DNA from: JAXHUM01 sp034189325
GTDB taxonomy: Bacteria; Desulfobacterota; DSM-4660; Desulfatiglandales; Desulfatiglandaceae
Direction of reading: 5' to 3'
Assembly: GCA_034189325.1 (NCBI GenBank)
Contig: JAXHUM010000015.1
Span: 1 to 64,000 of the forward strand
DNA length: 64,000 bases
Shown here: in pieces, positions 1-8,536 of the stretch
Position numbering within the stretch: position 1 is the stretch's first letter
How the letters are laid out: every line of letters begins with the position of its first letter
Made by a program: the position numbers and the translations under genes
Notes under the pieces: model-generated
Told to the model about the DNA's origin: nothing
Database searches by the model: none
What the model saw: only the letters and a program-made list of their open reading frames with translations

Positions 1-757
1 AGCCTAGAGAAGTGGCCAGTTCCCTGTAATCCCTTTCATAGGCTGTGTAGAGACCGGCAGTGCCGCCTTCAAACTTCTTCTTCAATTCAAGGTAATAGAA
101 GTCCTGATCCGAGTCGCCCTGACCCTGCAGAGAACCGTAGGCAGGCGAATAGGGGTTAACTCCTTCGATCAACTTGGCCCACCAAAATTTGAGGTTCATT
201 CCGTTTCCCATGTCCCAGAGGGCCTGAATACCGGGGGCTGCGCACGCCGCCGTAAAGACAAGCTGCTGATGCGTATAGAGGGCCTGCTTTCCAGCAGCAA
301 TGCTCAATCCCGTGTCCGGAATCTTGAAATCCACATAGGCAAAGCGGACCTCGATGTTGGTGGAGTTGGTGTCGGCCATCAGACCGGTGTCACCGCCCGT
401 GGCAAAAGATCCGCCTAGGTTACCCAGTCCACTCTGGGTGGTGTAGCTCTTGCCCCACTCATCCCAACCGATCTCGATGCCGATAACGCCCTTGACGTTT
501 TCAGTGGCCGCAATGGAAGTCAGACGGAACCTCTGGGTGACATAATTGGTTTCGTCTTCAAAGGCGTCCACGTATTCCCCTTCACCATCCATAATGACTT
601 CAGAGTCAGTGAAATCGTGAACATTGTCAGACGCCGTGCCGACGATCTGATAGGTACCTGTAAAGATCATCTTTACAGGCGCTGCCGAGGCGACGTAGGG
701 CACAGCAAGAAGCGCCATAATAGCCACGGCCATAAAAAACCATGAATTCTTTCTCAT
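1..757 (-). CDS. Porin-like outer membrane protein, C-terminus cut by window edge
   Basis: This reading frame stays open to the left edge, so only the first 252 codons are seen. It starts at ATG 755-757 behind a strong GGAGGAG ribosome binding site. Residues 1-25 form a signal peptide (two basic residues, a hydrophobic core, then ASA before APVKM). The mature part is rich in aromatic and glycine residues with alternating polar and hydrophobic strands, and shows the pattern of beta-barrel porins (ending in strands such as FYYLELKKK and GTAGLYTAYERD). Expected location: outer membrane, as a diffusion channel. No specific substrate can be named. It seems to be transcribed alone, from a promoter somewhere in the AT-rich 200 bases upstream; a TTGACA-like -35 lies on the minus strand at 957-962 but its -10 is poor. 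Confidence 0.75.
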   Translation of the reverse strand, partial: MRKNSWFFMAVAIMALLAVPYVASAAPVKMIFTGTYQIVGTASDNVHDFTDSEVIMDGEGEYVDAFEDETNYVTQRFRLTSIAATENVKGVIGIEIGWDEWGKSYTTQSGLGNLGGSFATGGDTGLMADTNSTNIEVRFAYVDFKIPDTGLSIAAGKQALYTHQQLVFTAACAAPGIQALWDMGNGMNLKFWWAKLIEGVNPYSPAYGSLQGQGDSDQDFYYLELKKKFEGGTAGLYTAYERDYRELATSLG

Positions 758-1144
758 AATCTCCTCCAAAAACATTGTATTGCTAAAACTCTTTCCTTGT
801 TTCTTAAGTCATGTCGACCAAATCGACTGTAAGCTTGAAAATTAACAAGAACCCCTTCTTTATTTCACCTCCTTTCCACATCAATACTGCGGGCCCAAAA
901 AGATGCATGGACCAAACCCAAAAAACCTTTGAACCTGTAATATCTTACAATATTCTTGTCAAGCTTTTTCTATAGTTTTTACGAAAGATTTGAAGTATTG
1001 CTCGGCACCTGATGACTTTGGACATCCCGGGCTTTTTGGGGCCCTGTTCCTTCGCGACCCCTGGTGTAGGCAGTCGTCTTCGGTTCTTCTTACTCGTCCT
1101 CTAAAGGGCAGGGAAGAAAGAAGTGAACCGCCCTTTAACACACC
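758..1144. other. Intergenic region with a hairpin downstream of the FG-GAP gene
   Basis: No convincing gene. The left part is the AT-rich leader and promoter area of the porin gene. An 8-bp inverted repeat (TAAAGGGC at 1102-1109 with GCCCTTTA at 1130-1137, 20-base loop) lies just after the stop of the FG-GAP gene and may end its transcript, although no T-run follows. Bases 975-1005 share words (TTTTTACGA, GAAGTATTGCT) with the two spacers around infA, hinting at a degenerate dispersed repeat. Confidence 0.4.
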
Positions 1145-2737
1145 CTACTGCAATTCGTAGACCAGCACACGGCTTTCCCCTTTCCCAAACATCGACTTGA
1201 CAGAAGAACCAGTCTTGATGATTCCCACAACAAGCTCATCAACTCCGTCATTATCCATGTCCTTGATCTGGAAATCGGCGGTATAGCCATGTATCTTTTT
1301 GGTCCTCCATTTTTCAGACAGACCAAGCCCGTCCCAGACCAGTCCATGAATTTCACTGCTCGAAAAGAACTTGGCCTTCTCAAGAAATCGTCTGGAAGCT
1401 GAGATGTTCTTAATGACGATCACCTCGGGACGTGGGCCGCGATTGAGCGCGAGGATTCGGGGTTGAAGGTAAATAATCTCTTCAATGTCCGGAGCGGTCG
1501 AGCTCAAACCCTCCGGTCGACTTACCAGACGATTTTCAGTGCCTCCATAGTACTCTTCGCTTATCCAGAGCCGGTCTCCCTTTAGGGGGTAGACCTGGAG
1601 CGTATCATTGTTGTCTAGAAAGACGATCTCCGACTCTCCCTTGCCGTCTATGTCGATCAGGTTGAAACCGCAGACCGTGGCCCTTCTCGGAAGAGGAATC
1701 GGCTCGACCGCTCTGTAATGTCCCCCCTCCCAGATGAGTTTATTGACGGGCCCATAAAACTTGTTGTCAGCCCCCAGTTTTTGGCCCACAAGGGCCGGAT
1801 CTCCCAATCCACGGATCACCCTGAAAAACCATTTGGCCCCGGTGAGGGTCTTGGCAAAGGTGCCCCTTTGAAATTCTACCACAAACGATTCGATCTGTTT
1901 GTTGACCCGATTGGTGACAAAAATCTCCGCTACACCGTTTCCGTTAATATCGGCCACATCAAGCGATAAATAATTGACGAGTCCGGGTCCAAGGAGCTCT
2001 TTTTTCAGGGTAAATTTACCCTCATTGTGTTCATAAATACGTATGGACTGTGGTCCCAGAACCACAGTTTCGTTTTTTCCATCCCCGTCCACATCGCCGA
2101 TATCGAGACCACGCATCCGTATGGGAATGCCCGGGCTCTGCCAGAACTCGGCCTGTCCCTCGGCCTCGATAAAGGCGGAAGGCTGTCTGGTGCTTGGCGC
2201 CGGGCCCTGAGGTTGGTAGGCGGGATAAGATTGGGGATGATGTCGTCCCGTGATCATGGCGATGGACTTCATGGCAAACTCGTCGATCTTTGGTATGACC
2301 TCGTCCATGCCCTTGGAGTGACCAAAGACGGCATGGAGATCCTTTGATTGAGCCACGTCCAGTATTTTGGCGTCGAGGCTGACACTCTCACCAAAAAGGG
2401 TGAGGCTGCCCAGGATGATGTAATCGATCTCAAGGATTTTGCCGATCGCTATAGCCTTGTCCCTGTTGAGAGGCGTTTGAAACTGGGCGCAGGCCTTTTT
2501 GACGATCTCTTTTTCAACGACCACCACTTCGTCCTTCCATGCCAGCCGTGAATTGAGCATGTCGACGATACCCTCTTTCAGGTAGTCAAGATCGCGGTCG
2601 GCGTTCATGGTAAAGGGCAGGACGGCGACCTTTTTGGGGCCTTGGGAGGAAAGGGCCTGGGAGGAAAGAATTGATGTAAAGGTAAACATGGTAATGAGCA
2701 GTGACGTGATGATCATGCCGGTTCTAGGACGAAGCAT
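1145..2737 (-). CDS. Secreted protein with N-terminal TolB/FlgO-like domain and FG-GAP repeats
   Basis: 530 residues. An N-terminal signal peptide (about residues 1-31) is followed by a domain of about 150 residues starting KKVAVLPFTMN and containing YIILGSLT. This resembles the family of lipoprotein and periplasmic proteins that include TolB N-terminal, FlgO and CsgG-like domains. After a Pro/Gln-rich linker (about 165-195) come at least four FG-GAP/VCBS-type calcium-loop repeats with cores such as DIGDVDGDGKNE, DVADINGNGVAE, LIDIDGKGESE and IKDMDNDGVDE. Such repeats usually form a beta-propeller. Proteins of this layout are common in Desulfobacterota and their role is not known; an envelope or surface function is likely. 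There is no lipobox cysteine. It is transcribed alone, with its 3' end facing the porin gene. Confidence 0.75.
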   Translation of the reverse strand: MLRPRTGMIITSLLITMFTFTSILSSQALSSQGPKKVAVLPFTMNADRDLDYLKEGIVDMLNSRLAWKDEVVVVEKEIVKKACAQFQTPLNRDKAIAIGKILEIDYIILGSLTLFGESVSLDAKILDVAQSKDLHAVFGHSKGMDEVIPKIDEFAMKSIAMITGRHHPQSYPAYQPQGPAPSTRQPSAFIEAEGQAEFWQSPGIPIRMRGLDIGDVDGDGKNETVVLGPQSIRIYEHNEGKFTLKKELLGPGLVNYLSLDVADINGNGVAEIFVTNRVNKQIESFVVEFQRGTFAKTLTGAKWFFRVIRGLGDPALVGQKLGADNKFYGPVNKLIWEGGHYRAVEPIPLPRRATVCGFNLIDIDGKGESEIVFLDNNDTLQVYPLKGDRLWISEEYYGGTENRLVSRPEGLSSTAPDIEEIIYLQPRILALNRGPRPEVIVIKNISASRRFLEKAKFFSSSEIHGLVWDGLGLSEKWRTKKIHGYTADFQIKDMDNDGVDELVVGIIKTGSSVKSMFGKGESRVLVYELQ

Positions 2738-2822
2738 TATGCGAAGCCTTTCAGATAGTGTTTTAAAGCAAAGATAGGTTAGAGAATCTTCAGGAGATTT
2801 CGTGGGGTTCGAAGACCCCGTC

Positions 2823-3083
2823 TCAGTCCCTCAGAATTCCTTGAAACTGCCCTGAACGAACCGTTTTACCGCCTACCTTGCTGCCGCAGAACCGGCATCG
2901 ATATTCATACTTATCTCCTTCCGGCAGGATGAGGAGCAAAAATCTCCTCACCGGGACGGCACGGCCGCATTGAGAGCAGTAGAGTTCGGTCGCTTCCAGT
3001 TCCTCGAAACTCTCCTCTTGCTGCCTTTGTGGCTGCGGTTTCTTGACAGTAAAGGGAAATGCGGTATTTTTAATCGACATCAT
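2823..3083 (-). CDS. Small zinc-ribbon protein
   Basis: 86 residues, cytoplasmic, no signal peptide. Two CxxC knuckles, CSQC near residue 36 and CRFC near residue 63, are separated by about 23 residues and look like a zinc ribbon. The N-terminal third is polar and Gln-rich. The start is either of two adjacent ATG codons at 3083 and 3080. It lies upstream of the FG-GAP gene on the same strand with an 85-base gap and may share its transcript. The family is not one I can name; a role in nucleic-acid or protein binding would be a guess. Confidence 0.6.
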   Translation of the reverse strand: MMSIKNTAFPFTVKKPQPQRQQEESFEELEATELYCSQCGRAVPVRRFLLLILPEGDKYEYRCRFCGSKVGGKTVRSGQFQGILRD

Positions 3084-3549
3084 CTATAGCTTTCAAAGCC
3101 TTGATAGGTGATTATCACTCATTCGGGACCCTGAATCTCAGGCGTGAGAACCGATTTTTGAGTTTCAGGATTTGAATTTTGTATATTATTCATAGCATCA
3201 AATCAAGCTTTTTTGAGAGGTGTCCTGGAGGTATCGGAAAGCGTAATGGCCGAGAGAGATTCTGCTGCTTATGATTTCACCTCAATTAATCGAGGGCGAG
3301 AAAGATGGCGACTTCTACCTGCTGTTTGAGAAATGGCCCTTGGTGGACCTCAAAAGAATTCGGAATAGTCTAAGCATGATCAGACCTTGAGTTTTTAATT
3401 GAGATATTTTCGAATAATTGCTAAATTAAAACGTTAATTACATTAATTTTAGGATGAAGACCCTGCCGTTTTTTCCCACACATCACTGACTTCAGCATTT
3501 ATTTCTGAATCGATGCCTTGGCAGATCATCAAAGAACAAGGAGGAGACA
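3084..3549. other. Intergenic region upstream of mce
   Basis: About 466 AT-rich bases between divergent genes, so it should hold promoters for both, but none stands out. A 39-codon plus-strand ORF (3271-3390) has no ribosome binding site and no recognisable similarity. The right end carries the strong AAGGAGGAGA ribosome binding site of mce (3538-3547). Confidence 0.4.
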
Positions 3550-3954
3550 ATGAAGGTTAAGCATATTGATCATATCGGCGTTGCAGTAAAGAACCTCGAC
3601 GAGGCAGGGAAATTCTACACCGATGTCCTGGGCCTTGAGATTCAAGAGGTTGAAACCGTGGCCTCCCAGAAGGTCAAGGTCGCTTTTTTGCCCATAACGG
3701 ACAGCGAAGTGGAACTCCTGGAGTCAACAGAGCCTGACGGCCCGGTTGCCAAATATATCAACAGTCGAGGTGAAGGTGTCCAGCATGTGGCTTTCCGGGT
3801 TGAAAACATTCAGGAGGCCCTGGAGGAGTTGAAAGAAAAGGGCGTCAAACTTATCGATAAGGAGCCGAGACCTGGGGCCGGGGGCGCCATGATCGCCTTT
3901 ATTCACCCCAAAGAAACTAATGGTGTGCTGGTAGAACTCTGCCAAAGGGATTGA
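3550..3954 (+). CDS. mce: Methylmalonyl-CoA epimerase
   Basis: 134 residues, the usual length. It interconverts (R)- and (S)-methylmalonyl-CoA, linking propionate or odd-chain acid metabolism to succinyl-CoA. The protein belongs to the vicinal oxygen chelate (glyoxalase-fold) superfamily. Two paired beta-alpha-beta-beta-beta modules are visible, starting KHIDHIGVAVKN and VQHVAFRVEN. Likely metal ligands by position are His8, Glu55, His79 and Glu129 (a Gln often stands at the second position in the family). The start is well supported by AGGAGGAG six bases upstream. It appears to be a single-gene transcript here; in many Desulfobacterota the gene sits beside methylmalonyl-CoA mutase, which is not seen in this window. 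Confidence 0.93.
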   Translation: MKVKHIDHIGVAVKNLDEAGKFYTDVLGLEIQEVETVASQKVKVAFLPITDSEVELLESTEPDGPVAKYINSRGEGVQHVAFRVENIQEALEELKEKGVKLIDKEPRPGAGGAMIAFIHPKETNGVLVELCQRD

Positions 3955-3996
3955 TCCGACAGGTTTTTGATCAAACCGGACAGGTGTTTTAAACTA

Positions 3997-4016
3997 GGGC
4001 CCTCTTGAGAGGGCCT
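3997..4016 (+). terminator. Hairpin after mce
   Basis: GGCCCTC (3998-4004) pairs with GAGGGCC (4009-4015) around a TTGA tetraloop, extendable by a G-T pair. It lies 43 bases after the mce stop. There is no T-run after it, so it may be an RNA-stabilising hairpin rather than a classical terminator. Confidence 0.4.
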
Positions 4017-4381
4017 CTGGAGGCCTTTGCAAAACGCCCCCTTTTGCCCAATTGCGGTGTCAGGTTCACATTTTAATCCTCGAAATATTCAAGATATTCC
4101 TCCGGTTAAAATATTCGGCTTCCTTGCACTTGAACAAGATGGAGCCTTTTTCAAAGGTCTCCTCTGGTGGGACGCCAGCCCTGTTCGCCAATGCGCCAAT
4201 GGATCCGTGATTCTTGATGGATTTGCAAAAAACAGCATTTCGACGGTTTCGTCGAACGTTCAACATAAAGACCTTCAAATCCTGAGGAATGAGGCGTTGT
4301 TATCCTGCGCCGCAGTGACGAAGGATGCAACGTAACGCAGATATTGGACTTTTTACGAGACCGTCACGTCTTGATAGTGTC
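4017..4381. other. Non-coding spacer, possible degenerate dispersed repeat
   Basis: About 365 bases without a believable gene between mce and the end of infA. It contains repeated TTTGCAAAA words (near 4025 and 4222), the inverted pair TTCGACG / CGTCGAA (4238-4256), and a GACTTTTTACGAGACCGTC block at 4348-4368. Part of the last block (TTTTTACGA) recurs near 976-984. From memory, similar blocks are scattered between genes in Desulfobacterota, but that cannot be checked here. Confidence 0.3.
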
Positions 4382-4597
4382 TTAAAAGCGGTAGGTTATA
4401 AGGCCGTGGGAAGTATCGTATGGGGAGACGCTCACCTGGACACGATCTCCAACCATGACTTTGATCCGGTGTTTTTTCATACGTCCGGAAAGGACCCCCC
4501 TGACGGTAATGTCGTTTTCACACTCAATTTCCATGGTCCCGCCTCCCAGGACCCTGGTGATGGTGCCCTCCAACTGAATCAGATCATCTCTACTCAA
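4382..4597 (-). CDS. infA: Translation initiation factor IF-1
   Basis: The 71-residue protein has the single OB-fold of IF-1. The order of conserved elements is right: DLIQLEGTITRVLGGGTMEIECEN, then a glycine-centred SGRMKKHRIKVMVGDRVQVSVSPYD and a final GLITYRF. IF-1 binds the ribosomal A site with IF-2 and IF-3 during initiation. I chose the TTG at 4595-4597, preceded by AAAGGGG with a seven-base gap, because this gives the normal family length; an upstream in-frame ATG (4660) would add 21 residues with no match to IF-1. infA usually sits in the ribosomal protein cluster, so a lone copy between spacers suggests a second paralogue, as many Desulfobacterota have. Confidence 0.82.
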   Translation of the reverse strand: MSRDDLIQLEGTITRVLGGGTMEIECENDITVRGVLSGRMKKHRIKVMVGDRVQVSVSPYDTSHGLITYRF

Positions 4598-4938
4598 AAT
4601 AGCCCCTTTAAAACATGGTTCATTGAAACACTGACGGCGTCGTGCTCGTCTTCCGTTCACTTAAAAAATCAGGTTCGTCCGCCTGACCGGAACATGTCGG
4701 GACCTTCGAAGTATTGCTGAGCCGTATAGCAACGCCCCCTGGCCTTTTCTGCGACGCCCCCGTATCGGTAAATATCAACGATGTGTGAGCATACCATTTT
4801 ATAGGGTAATGTCAATCCGTATTCCCAGGTTTTTAGGTGACCTTCGGTTTCATATATTATATGATTCATAATTCGGAAATGAGCCTGACAGATGCGCCGC
4901 TTGTCTCTGTCGGATTCCTGCTTAACACAGTAAGGATC
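4598..4938. other. Spacer between divergent infA and fdhD
   Basis: No convincing gene. It should hold the promoters of infA (minus) and fdhD (plus), but no clear -35/-10 pair was found. A CGAAGTATTGCTGAGCC stretch (4708-4724) resembles GAAGTATTGCTCGGC at 992-1006. The 5' part of the open frame running into fdhD (from 4837) is discussed with that gene. Confidence 0.35.
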
Positions 4939-5757
4939 ATGTCATTCAATCACCTTTTCAAGAGCTTCCATTCTTTTTCCTATTCAGGCGGAAAGATCTC
5001 CCCTGAGACAAACGACCTCATTGTTGAGACCCCGATCGAGATTATCATAAACCAAAAAAGGCGTCTATTGATCATGTTCACCCCGGAGAGGGTCAAGGAG
5101 CTGGTTGTCGGTTTTGTCTTCACGGAAGGCCTGATAGAAAATGTCGGGGAAATCGAAGAATGTGTCATTTCTTCGGTCTTGAACGGCCGGGGTGAGCAGG
5201 TCCTTGAGGCCAGGGTGAGAATACCGTCACATAGGATGGGCATGGTCCAGCAGGAGAATAAAGGCAGGGTGTCTTATTCCAGTTGCGGTATCTGTGGGAC
5301 GGATAACTACTATAACCTGGGGACAGGGATTGGCAGGGTAAAGAGCAGGCATCAGTTTTCCATGGATCTCCTGCAGGCCTTCCCGCGTCGATTGAAGGCG
5401 TTTCAACCTCTTTACAACAGGACCGGCGGGGCACATGCCGCGGTGCTGGCGGATTCCGAGGGGAACAGTGTCTTCCATTGCGAAGATATGGGTCGTCACA
5501 ACGCCCTGGACAAGGTCATCGGTTGTGCTCTGATCAACGAGATTGCCTGTGATGATAAGATCCTCTTCTCCAGCGGCCGGGCAAGCCTGGAAATGATTCT
5601 CAAGACGGCCAGGGTAGGGATTCCAGTATTTGTGGCCATGTCCCGGCCCACGTCCAGGGCGGTGGAGGCGGCCAAATTCTACAATATTACCTTGGTTGAT
5701 GTGGCCAAAGGGGGAAACCGCATATACAGTCATGTCAGACGCATCAAAGGATTCTAA
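4939..5757 (+). CDS. fdhD: Formate dehydrogenase accessory sulfurtransferase FdhD
   Basis: FdhD moves sulfur from a cysteine desulfurase to the Mo/W-bis-MGD cofactor so that formate dehydrogenase becomes active. With the ATG at 4939 the protein has 272 residues, close to E. coli FdhD. Recognisable parts are the VETPIEIIINQ start of the core, the CGIC motif (Cys116 and Cys119 in this numbering) that carries the transferred sulfur, the GGAHAAVL and EDMGRHNALDK blocks, and SSGRASLEMILK. Upstream in-frame ATGs at 4837 and 4879 would add 34 or 20 residues without family similarity; AAGGA precedes 4939, though only three bases away. It overlaps mobA by 26 bases, so the two are translationally coupled and serve the same cofactor pathway. 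Confidence 0.9.
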   Translation: MSFNHLFKSFHSFSYSGGKISPETNDLIVETPIEIIINQKRRLLIMFTPERVKELVVGFVFTEGLIENVGEIEECVISSVLNGRGEQVLEARVRIPSHRMGMVQQENKGRVSYSSCGICGTDNYYNLGTGIGRVKSRHQFSMDLLQAFPRRLKAFQPLYNRTGGAHAAVLADSEGNSVFHCEDMGRHNALDKVIGCALINEIACDDKILFSSGRASLEMILKTARVGIPVFVAMSRPTSRAVEAAKFYNITLVDVAKGGNRIYSHVRRIKGF

Positions 5758-6331
5758 GATCCCCTTTCACGATATAGCGGCCGTCATTCTCGCAGGCGGC
5801 AAGAGCAGCCGTTTCGGGAGGAATAAGGCCCTTGAAAAAATCGATGGGATCCCTCTGATCGAAAAGGTCATCGATGTTATGGGATCCCTCTTCAAACATC
5901 TGATGATCAGCACCAACACCCCCGAAGATTACTCCTATCTGAACCTTCCCATGCATGAAGACCTTATCCAAGGGCTTGGCCCTTTGGGAGGGATTTATAC
6001 GGCGCTTGAGACTATGAAGCAGGAGGGAGGATTTGTTGTGGCCTGTGACATGCCCTACCTCAACGGGGATCTTATCCGGCATATGGTGGAGATAAGAGGC
6101 GACTTTGATGTCGTGGTGCCTAAAATAGACTGGAAGGTGGAACCCCTTCATTGTCTGTACAAAAAGAGTTGCCTCCCCGCTATAAAAAGATCGATAGAGT
6201 CCGGAAGTTACCAGATCTTGCATTTCTTCTCCGAAGTCTCGGTTCGATATGTAGGCGCTGAGGAGCTGAGGCCCTTTGATCCGGAATTCAGGTCTTTCTT
6301 TAATATCAACAGACCCCAGGAGGTTGTCTGA
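5732..6331 (+). CDS. mobA: Molybdenum cofactor guanylyltransferase
   Basis: 199 residues. MobA transfers GMP from GTP to molybdopterin to make the guanine dinucleotide cofactor that formate dehydrogenases need. The N-terminal nucleotide-binding motif LAGGKSSRFGRNKAL is typical (LAGGxSxRMGxxKA), followed by LIEKV, a GPLGGIYTAL block and VVACDMPYL, the metal-binding Asp region. The C-terminal FFNINRPQE is also characteristic. I chose the ATG at 5732, inside the end of fdhD, because the longer open frame starts in sequence that only encodes FdhD in another frame. Its TGA overlaps the ATG of the next gene (TGATG). Order fdhD-mobA indicates a cofactor-maturation operon. Confidence 0.9.
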   Translation: MSDASKDSKIPFHDIAAVILAGGKSSRFGRNKALEKIDGIPLIEKVIDVMGSLFKHLMISTNTPEDYSYLNLPMHEDLIQGLGPLGGIYTALETMKQEGGFVVACDMPYLNGDLIRHMVEIRGDFDVVVPKIDWKVEPLHCLYKKSCLPAIKRSIESGSYQILHFFSEVSVRYVGAEELRPFDPEFRSFFNINRPQEVV

Positions 6332-7353
6332 TGGTTGAGTTAATTGTTGCTGTGAGTTGTGCCATCCTTATTTCTGCAGGATGCTCGCTCTTGGAGTCGG
6401 TCCTTTACTCTGTTCGGGCACGACAGGTTGAGGCTATGATTGAGGCAGGGAAGGCCGGTGCAAGGATATTGAAGGGGATGCGTGAAAATGTGGACAGGCC
6501 GATCGCTGCAATCCTGTCTCTTAACACCATTGCCAACACTGCGGGTGCAGCTATTGCAGGTTCCGCAGCAACAACGGTCTTCGGCCATGAATGGCTTGCC
6601 TATTTTTCAGTTTTTTTTACCTTGGCGATTCTGCTTTTCTCCGAAATCATTCCAAAGACTGCAGGCGTGGTTTACGGAAGATCGTTGGTTTCCTTTGTGG
6701 CCTATTCACTAAAAGGACTGGTCTGGGTTATGTCACCGGCCATATGGTTGAGCGGTTTTGTGACACGAATGATTGCAAGACACAAAACCGAGGAAACCAT
6801 TACACCGGACGAAATTCGAGTGATGGCACATTTAGGTTTGGAGAAGGGAAGTATCCGGCCTTACCAGGAACGGATCATTGAGCGTATCTTGACCCTGGAG
6901 AACAAGACTGCAGGCGATGTCATGACGCCCAGGACCGTGGTCTTTTCACTGAACGAAGATCTCAGCCTGGGTGAGACCATGAAGATGCAGAGCAAATGGG
7001 AGCACAGCCGCTTCCCGGTCTATGGAGAGGACGCTGAAGATGTCGTCGGCATAGTCCTGACAAAAGACCTTTTTGTTGCCCTGGCTGAAGGCAGTGACGA
7101 TCTTTGTTTGAGAGAGCTCATGATACCGGTTCATTTCGTCGTCGAGACGGCTCCATTGAACCGGGTCTTGATGGAGTTCCTGGAATTGAAACAACATCTT
7201 TTTGTGGTGCTCGATGAATATGGCGGCATGTCCGGCTTGATCACCTTAGAGGACATTCTGGAAGAAATACTTGGACGGGAAATTATTGATGAATCGGACG
7301 AAGTGATCGATAAGAGGGAATTGGCAAGGCAGCAATGGCGCCGTCCCGCGTGA
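6331..7353 (+). CDS. CNNM-domain membrane protein with CBS pair (HlyC/CorC family)
   Basis: 340 residues. The N-terminal half is a CNNM (DUF21) membrane domain with about four hydrophobic segments (roughly residues 4-24, 58-82, 88-110 and 120-145), including the conserved SLNTIANTAG and FSEIIPKT motifs. Residues about 190-325 are two CBS domains, starting at DVMTPRTVV and ending in ITLEDILEEILG. It lacks the C-terminal CorC_HlyC domain found in the longer relatives. The family is linked to magnesium and cobalt efflux or resistance; the substrate here is not known. AGGAGG six bases upstream and the one-base overlap with the mobA stop support the start and cotranscription with fdhD-mobA, although no functional tie to cofactor synthesis is established. 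Confidence 0.85.
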   Translation: MVELIVAVSCAILISAGCSLLESVLYSVRARQVEAMIEAGKAGARILKGMRENVDRPIAAILSLNTIANTAGAAIAGSAATTVFGHEWLAYFSVFFTLAILLFSEIIPKTAGVVYGRSLVSFVAYSLKGLVWVMSPAIWLSGFVTRMIARHKTEETITPDEIRVMAHLGLEKGSIRPYQERIIERILTLENKTAGDVMTPRTVVFSLNEDLSLGETMKMQSKWEHSRFPVYGEDAEDVVGIVLTKDLFVALAEGSDDLCLRELMIPVHFVVETAPLNRVLMEFLELKQHLFVVLDEYGGMSGLITLEDILEEILGREIIDESDEVIDKRELARQQWRRPA

Positions 7354-7478
7354 GGGTCCCGAAGCGGACGCCTGATGATACGAGGTATGGTAAACTCTGC
7401 TGTTGAACCTTCTTTATGTTGTGCCCCTCGCAAGAGACAGTCTCTGGGTTTTAATAGTTGCCGGACAATTGACCGCTG

Positions 7479-8273
7479 CTAGGATCCTGTGAATTTGGGT
7501 GGCCTCTTCTCTGAAAAGGCCTGGACCCCTTCTTTATGATCATTTGTTCCACGACAGATATTTTGAGCGTAGCTTTCATAATCGAGTTGCCTCTTCAAGT
7601 CGTTGTCCAGGGCTCTTGAAAGCCCACGCTTGATCAGTTCTATGGCCACTGCCGGTCCCGCTGCTAATCTCGTGGCCAGGTTTTTTGCCTCATCTATCAG
7701 TTCAGAGTGGGGTACGACCCTGCTGACCAATCCGATCCTCAAGGCCTCCTCGGCATCAATGATGTCGCCGGTAGCACAGAGTTCAAAGGCCTTTTCCCTC
7801 CCAAGGATTCTTGGGAGGTAATAGGTGGCTGCAAGGTCGGGGATAAGGCCGACTTTTACCCAAACAGCTCCGAAACGTGCCCTGTCCGAAGCCAGGCGGA
7901 TATCGCTTGCCAGCGTAATCGAGAGACCCGCACCTACAGCGACTCCATTGATTGCCGCAATAATAGGCTTGTCGCACTTTTCCAGATCAAGTGCCAAAGA
8001 TCCGACCTGCTTTATCGTCTCAAATCGGTTTTGATCTCCCCCCTCTTTCAAACGTGCGGCAAGGCGGGCGGAAACGTCCGACCCCGCGCAGAAGGCCTTG
8101 CCCGCCCCCGTGAATATGATGGCTCGAACATCATCATCCGCCTGCAACTTCTGAATGACCTCAGGAAGTATCTGGTACATGTCCGTGGTAAAGGCATTGA
8201 ACCGCTCAGGTCTGTTCAAGGTGATCGTGGCCACGCCTTTGTCTCTTTCAAGCAATATCTCTTCTGACGTCAT
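7479..8273 (-). CDS. Enoyl-CoA hydratase/isomerase family protein, PaaG-like
   Basis: 264 residues, crotonase fold. The CoA-binding and oxyanion-hole regions are clear: TLNRPERFNAF, GAGKAFCAGSDV and AAINGVAVGAGLS. The two catalytic glutamates of true enoyl-CoA hydratases are not both present. The first position lies in GAVWVKVGLIPD, where Val replaces the usual Glu, and the second is an Asp in GLIPDLAATYYLPR. Asp at that spot is typical of PaaG-type isomerases and relatives, so isomerase activity on an unsaturated or ring acyl-CoA is more likely than hydration. This is inference. It starts at ATG 8273 behind GGAG and is convergent with the CNNM gene (125-base gap). Confidence 0.85.
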   Translation of the reverse strand: MTSEEILLERDKGVATITLNRPERFNAFTTDMYQILPEVIQKLQADDDVRAIIFTGAGKAFCAGSDVSARLAARLKEGGDQNRFETIKQVGSLALDLEKCDKPIIAAINGVAVGAGLSITLASDIRLASDRARFGAVWVKVGLIPDLAATYYLPRILGREKAFELCATGDIIDAEEALRIGLVSRVVPHSELIDEAKNLATRLAAGPAVAIELIKRGLSRALDNDLKRQLDYESYAQNICRGTNDHKEGVQAFSEKRPPKFTGS

Positions 8274-8536
8274 TGCGTTTTTCTCCAGGTAATCGGTTGG
8301 TCGGAAGGCGCTGTTGCAACGCCCTTGGTTTATCAGGTATGTGGAAAACGACTGAAAGATGACTGTGTAGGCTATTCATAATGGAATGAGCAGAAGACAA
8401 TTAGATTTAAAAATAATTCGAGCATAGAGGTTTTGTCAAGGTGTTTCATCGAAGACTCGACTACTGACCATACCCAACCTTCTCTTCTTGACAGGAAACG
8501 CCTCTTTTCCTATCATGCAGAGACAGACTTATCTAA

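Noticed and set aside
959..1141. 60-codon minus-strand ORF beside the porin leader
   Set aside because: Low-complexity, basic, no similarity, and it overlaps the likely terminator hairpin and promoter area.
3271..3390. 39-codon ORF upstream of mce
   Set aside because: No ribosome binding site, no recognisable similarity; overlapping alternative frame of similar quality.
4669..4869. 66-codon minus-strand ORF between infA and fdhD
   Set aside because: Lies in repeat-like spacer and has no protein-like conservation that I can recognise.
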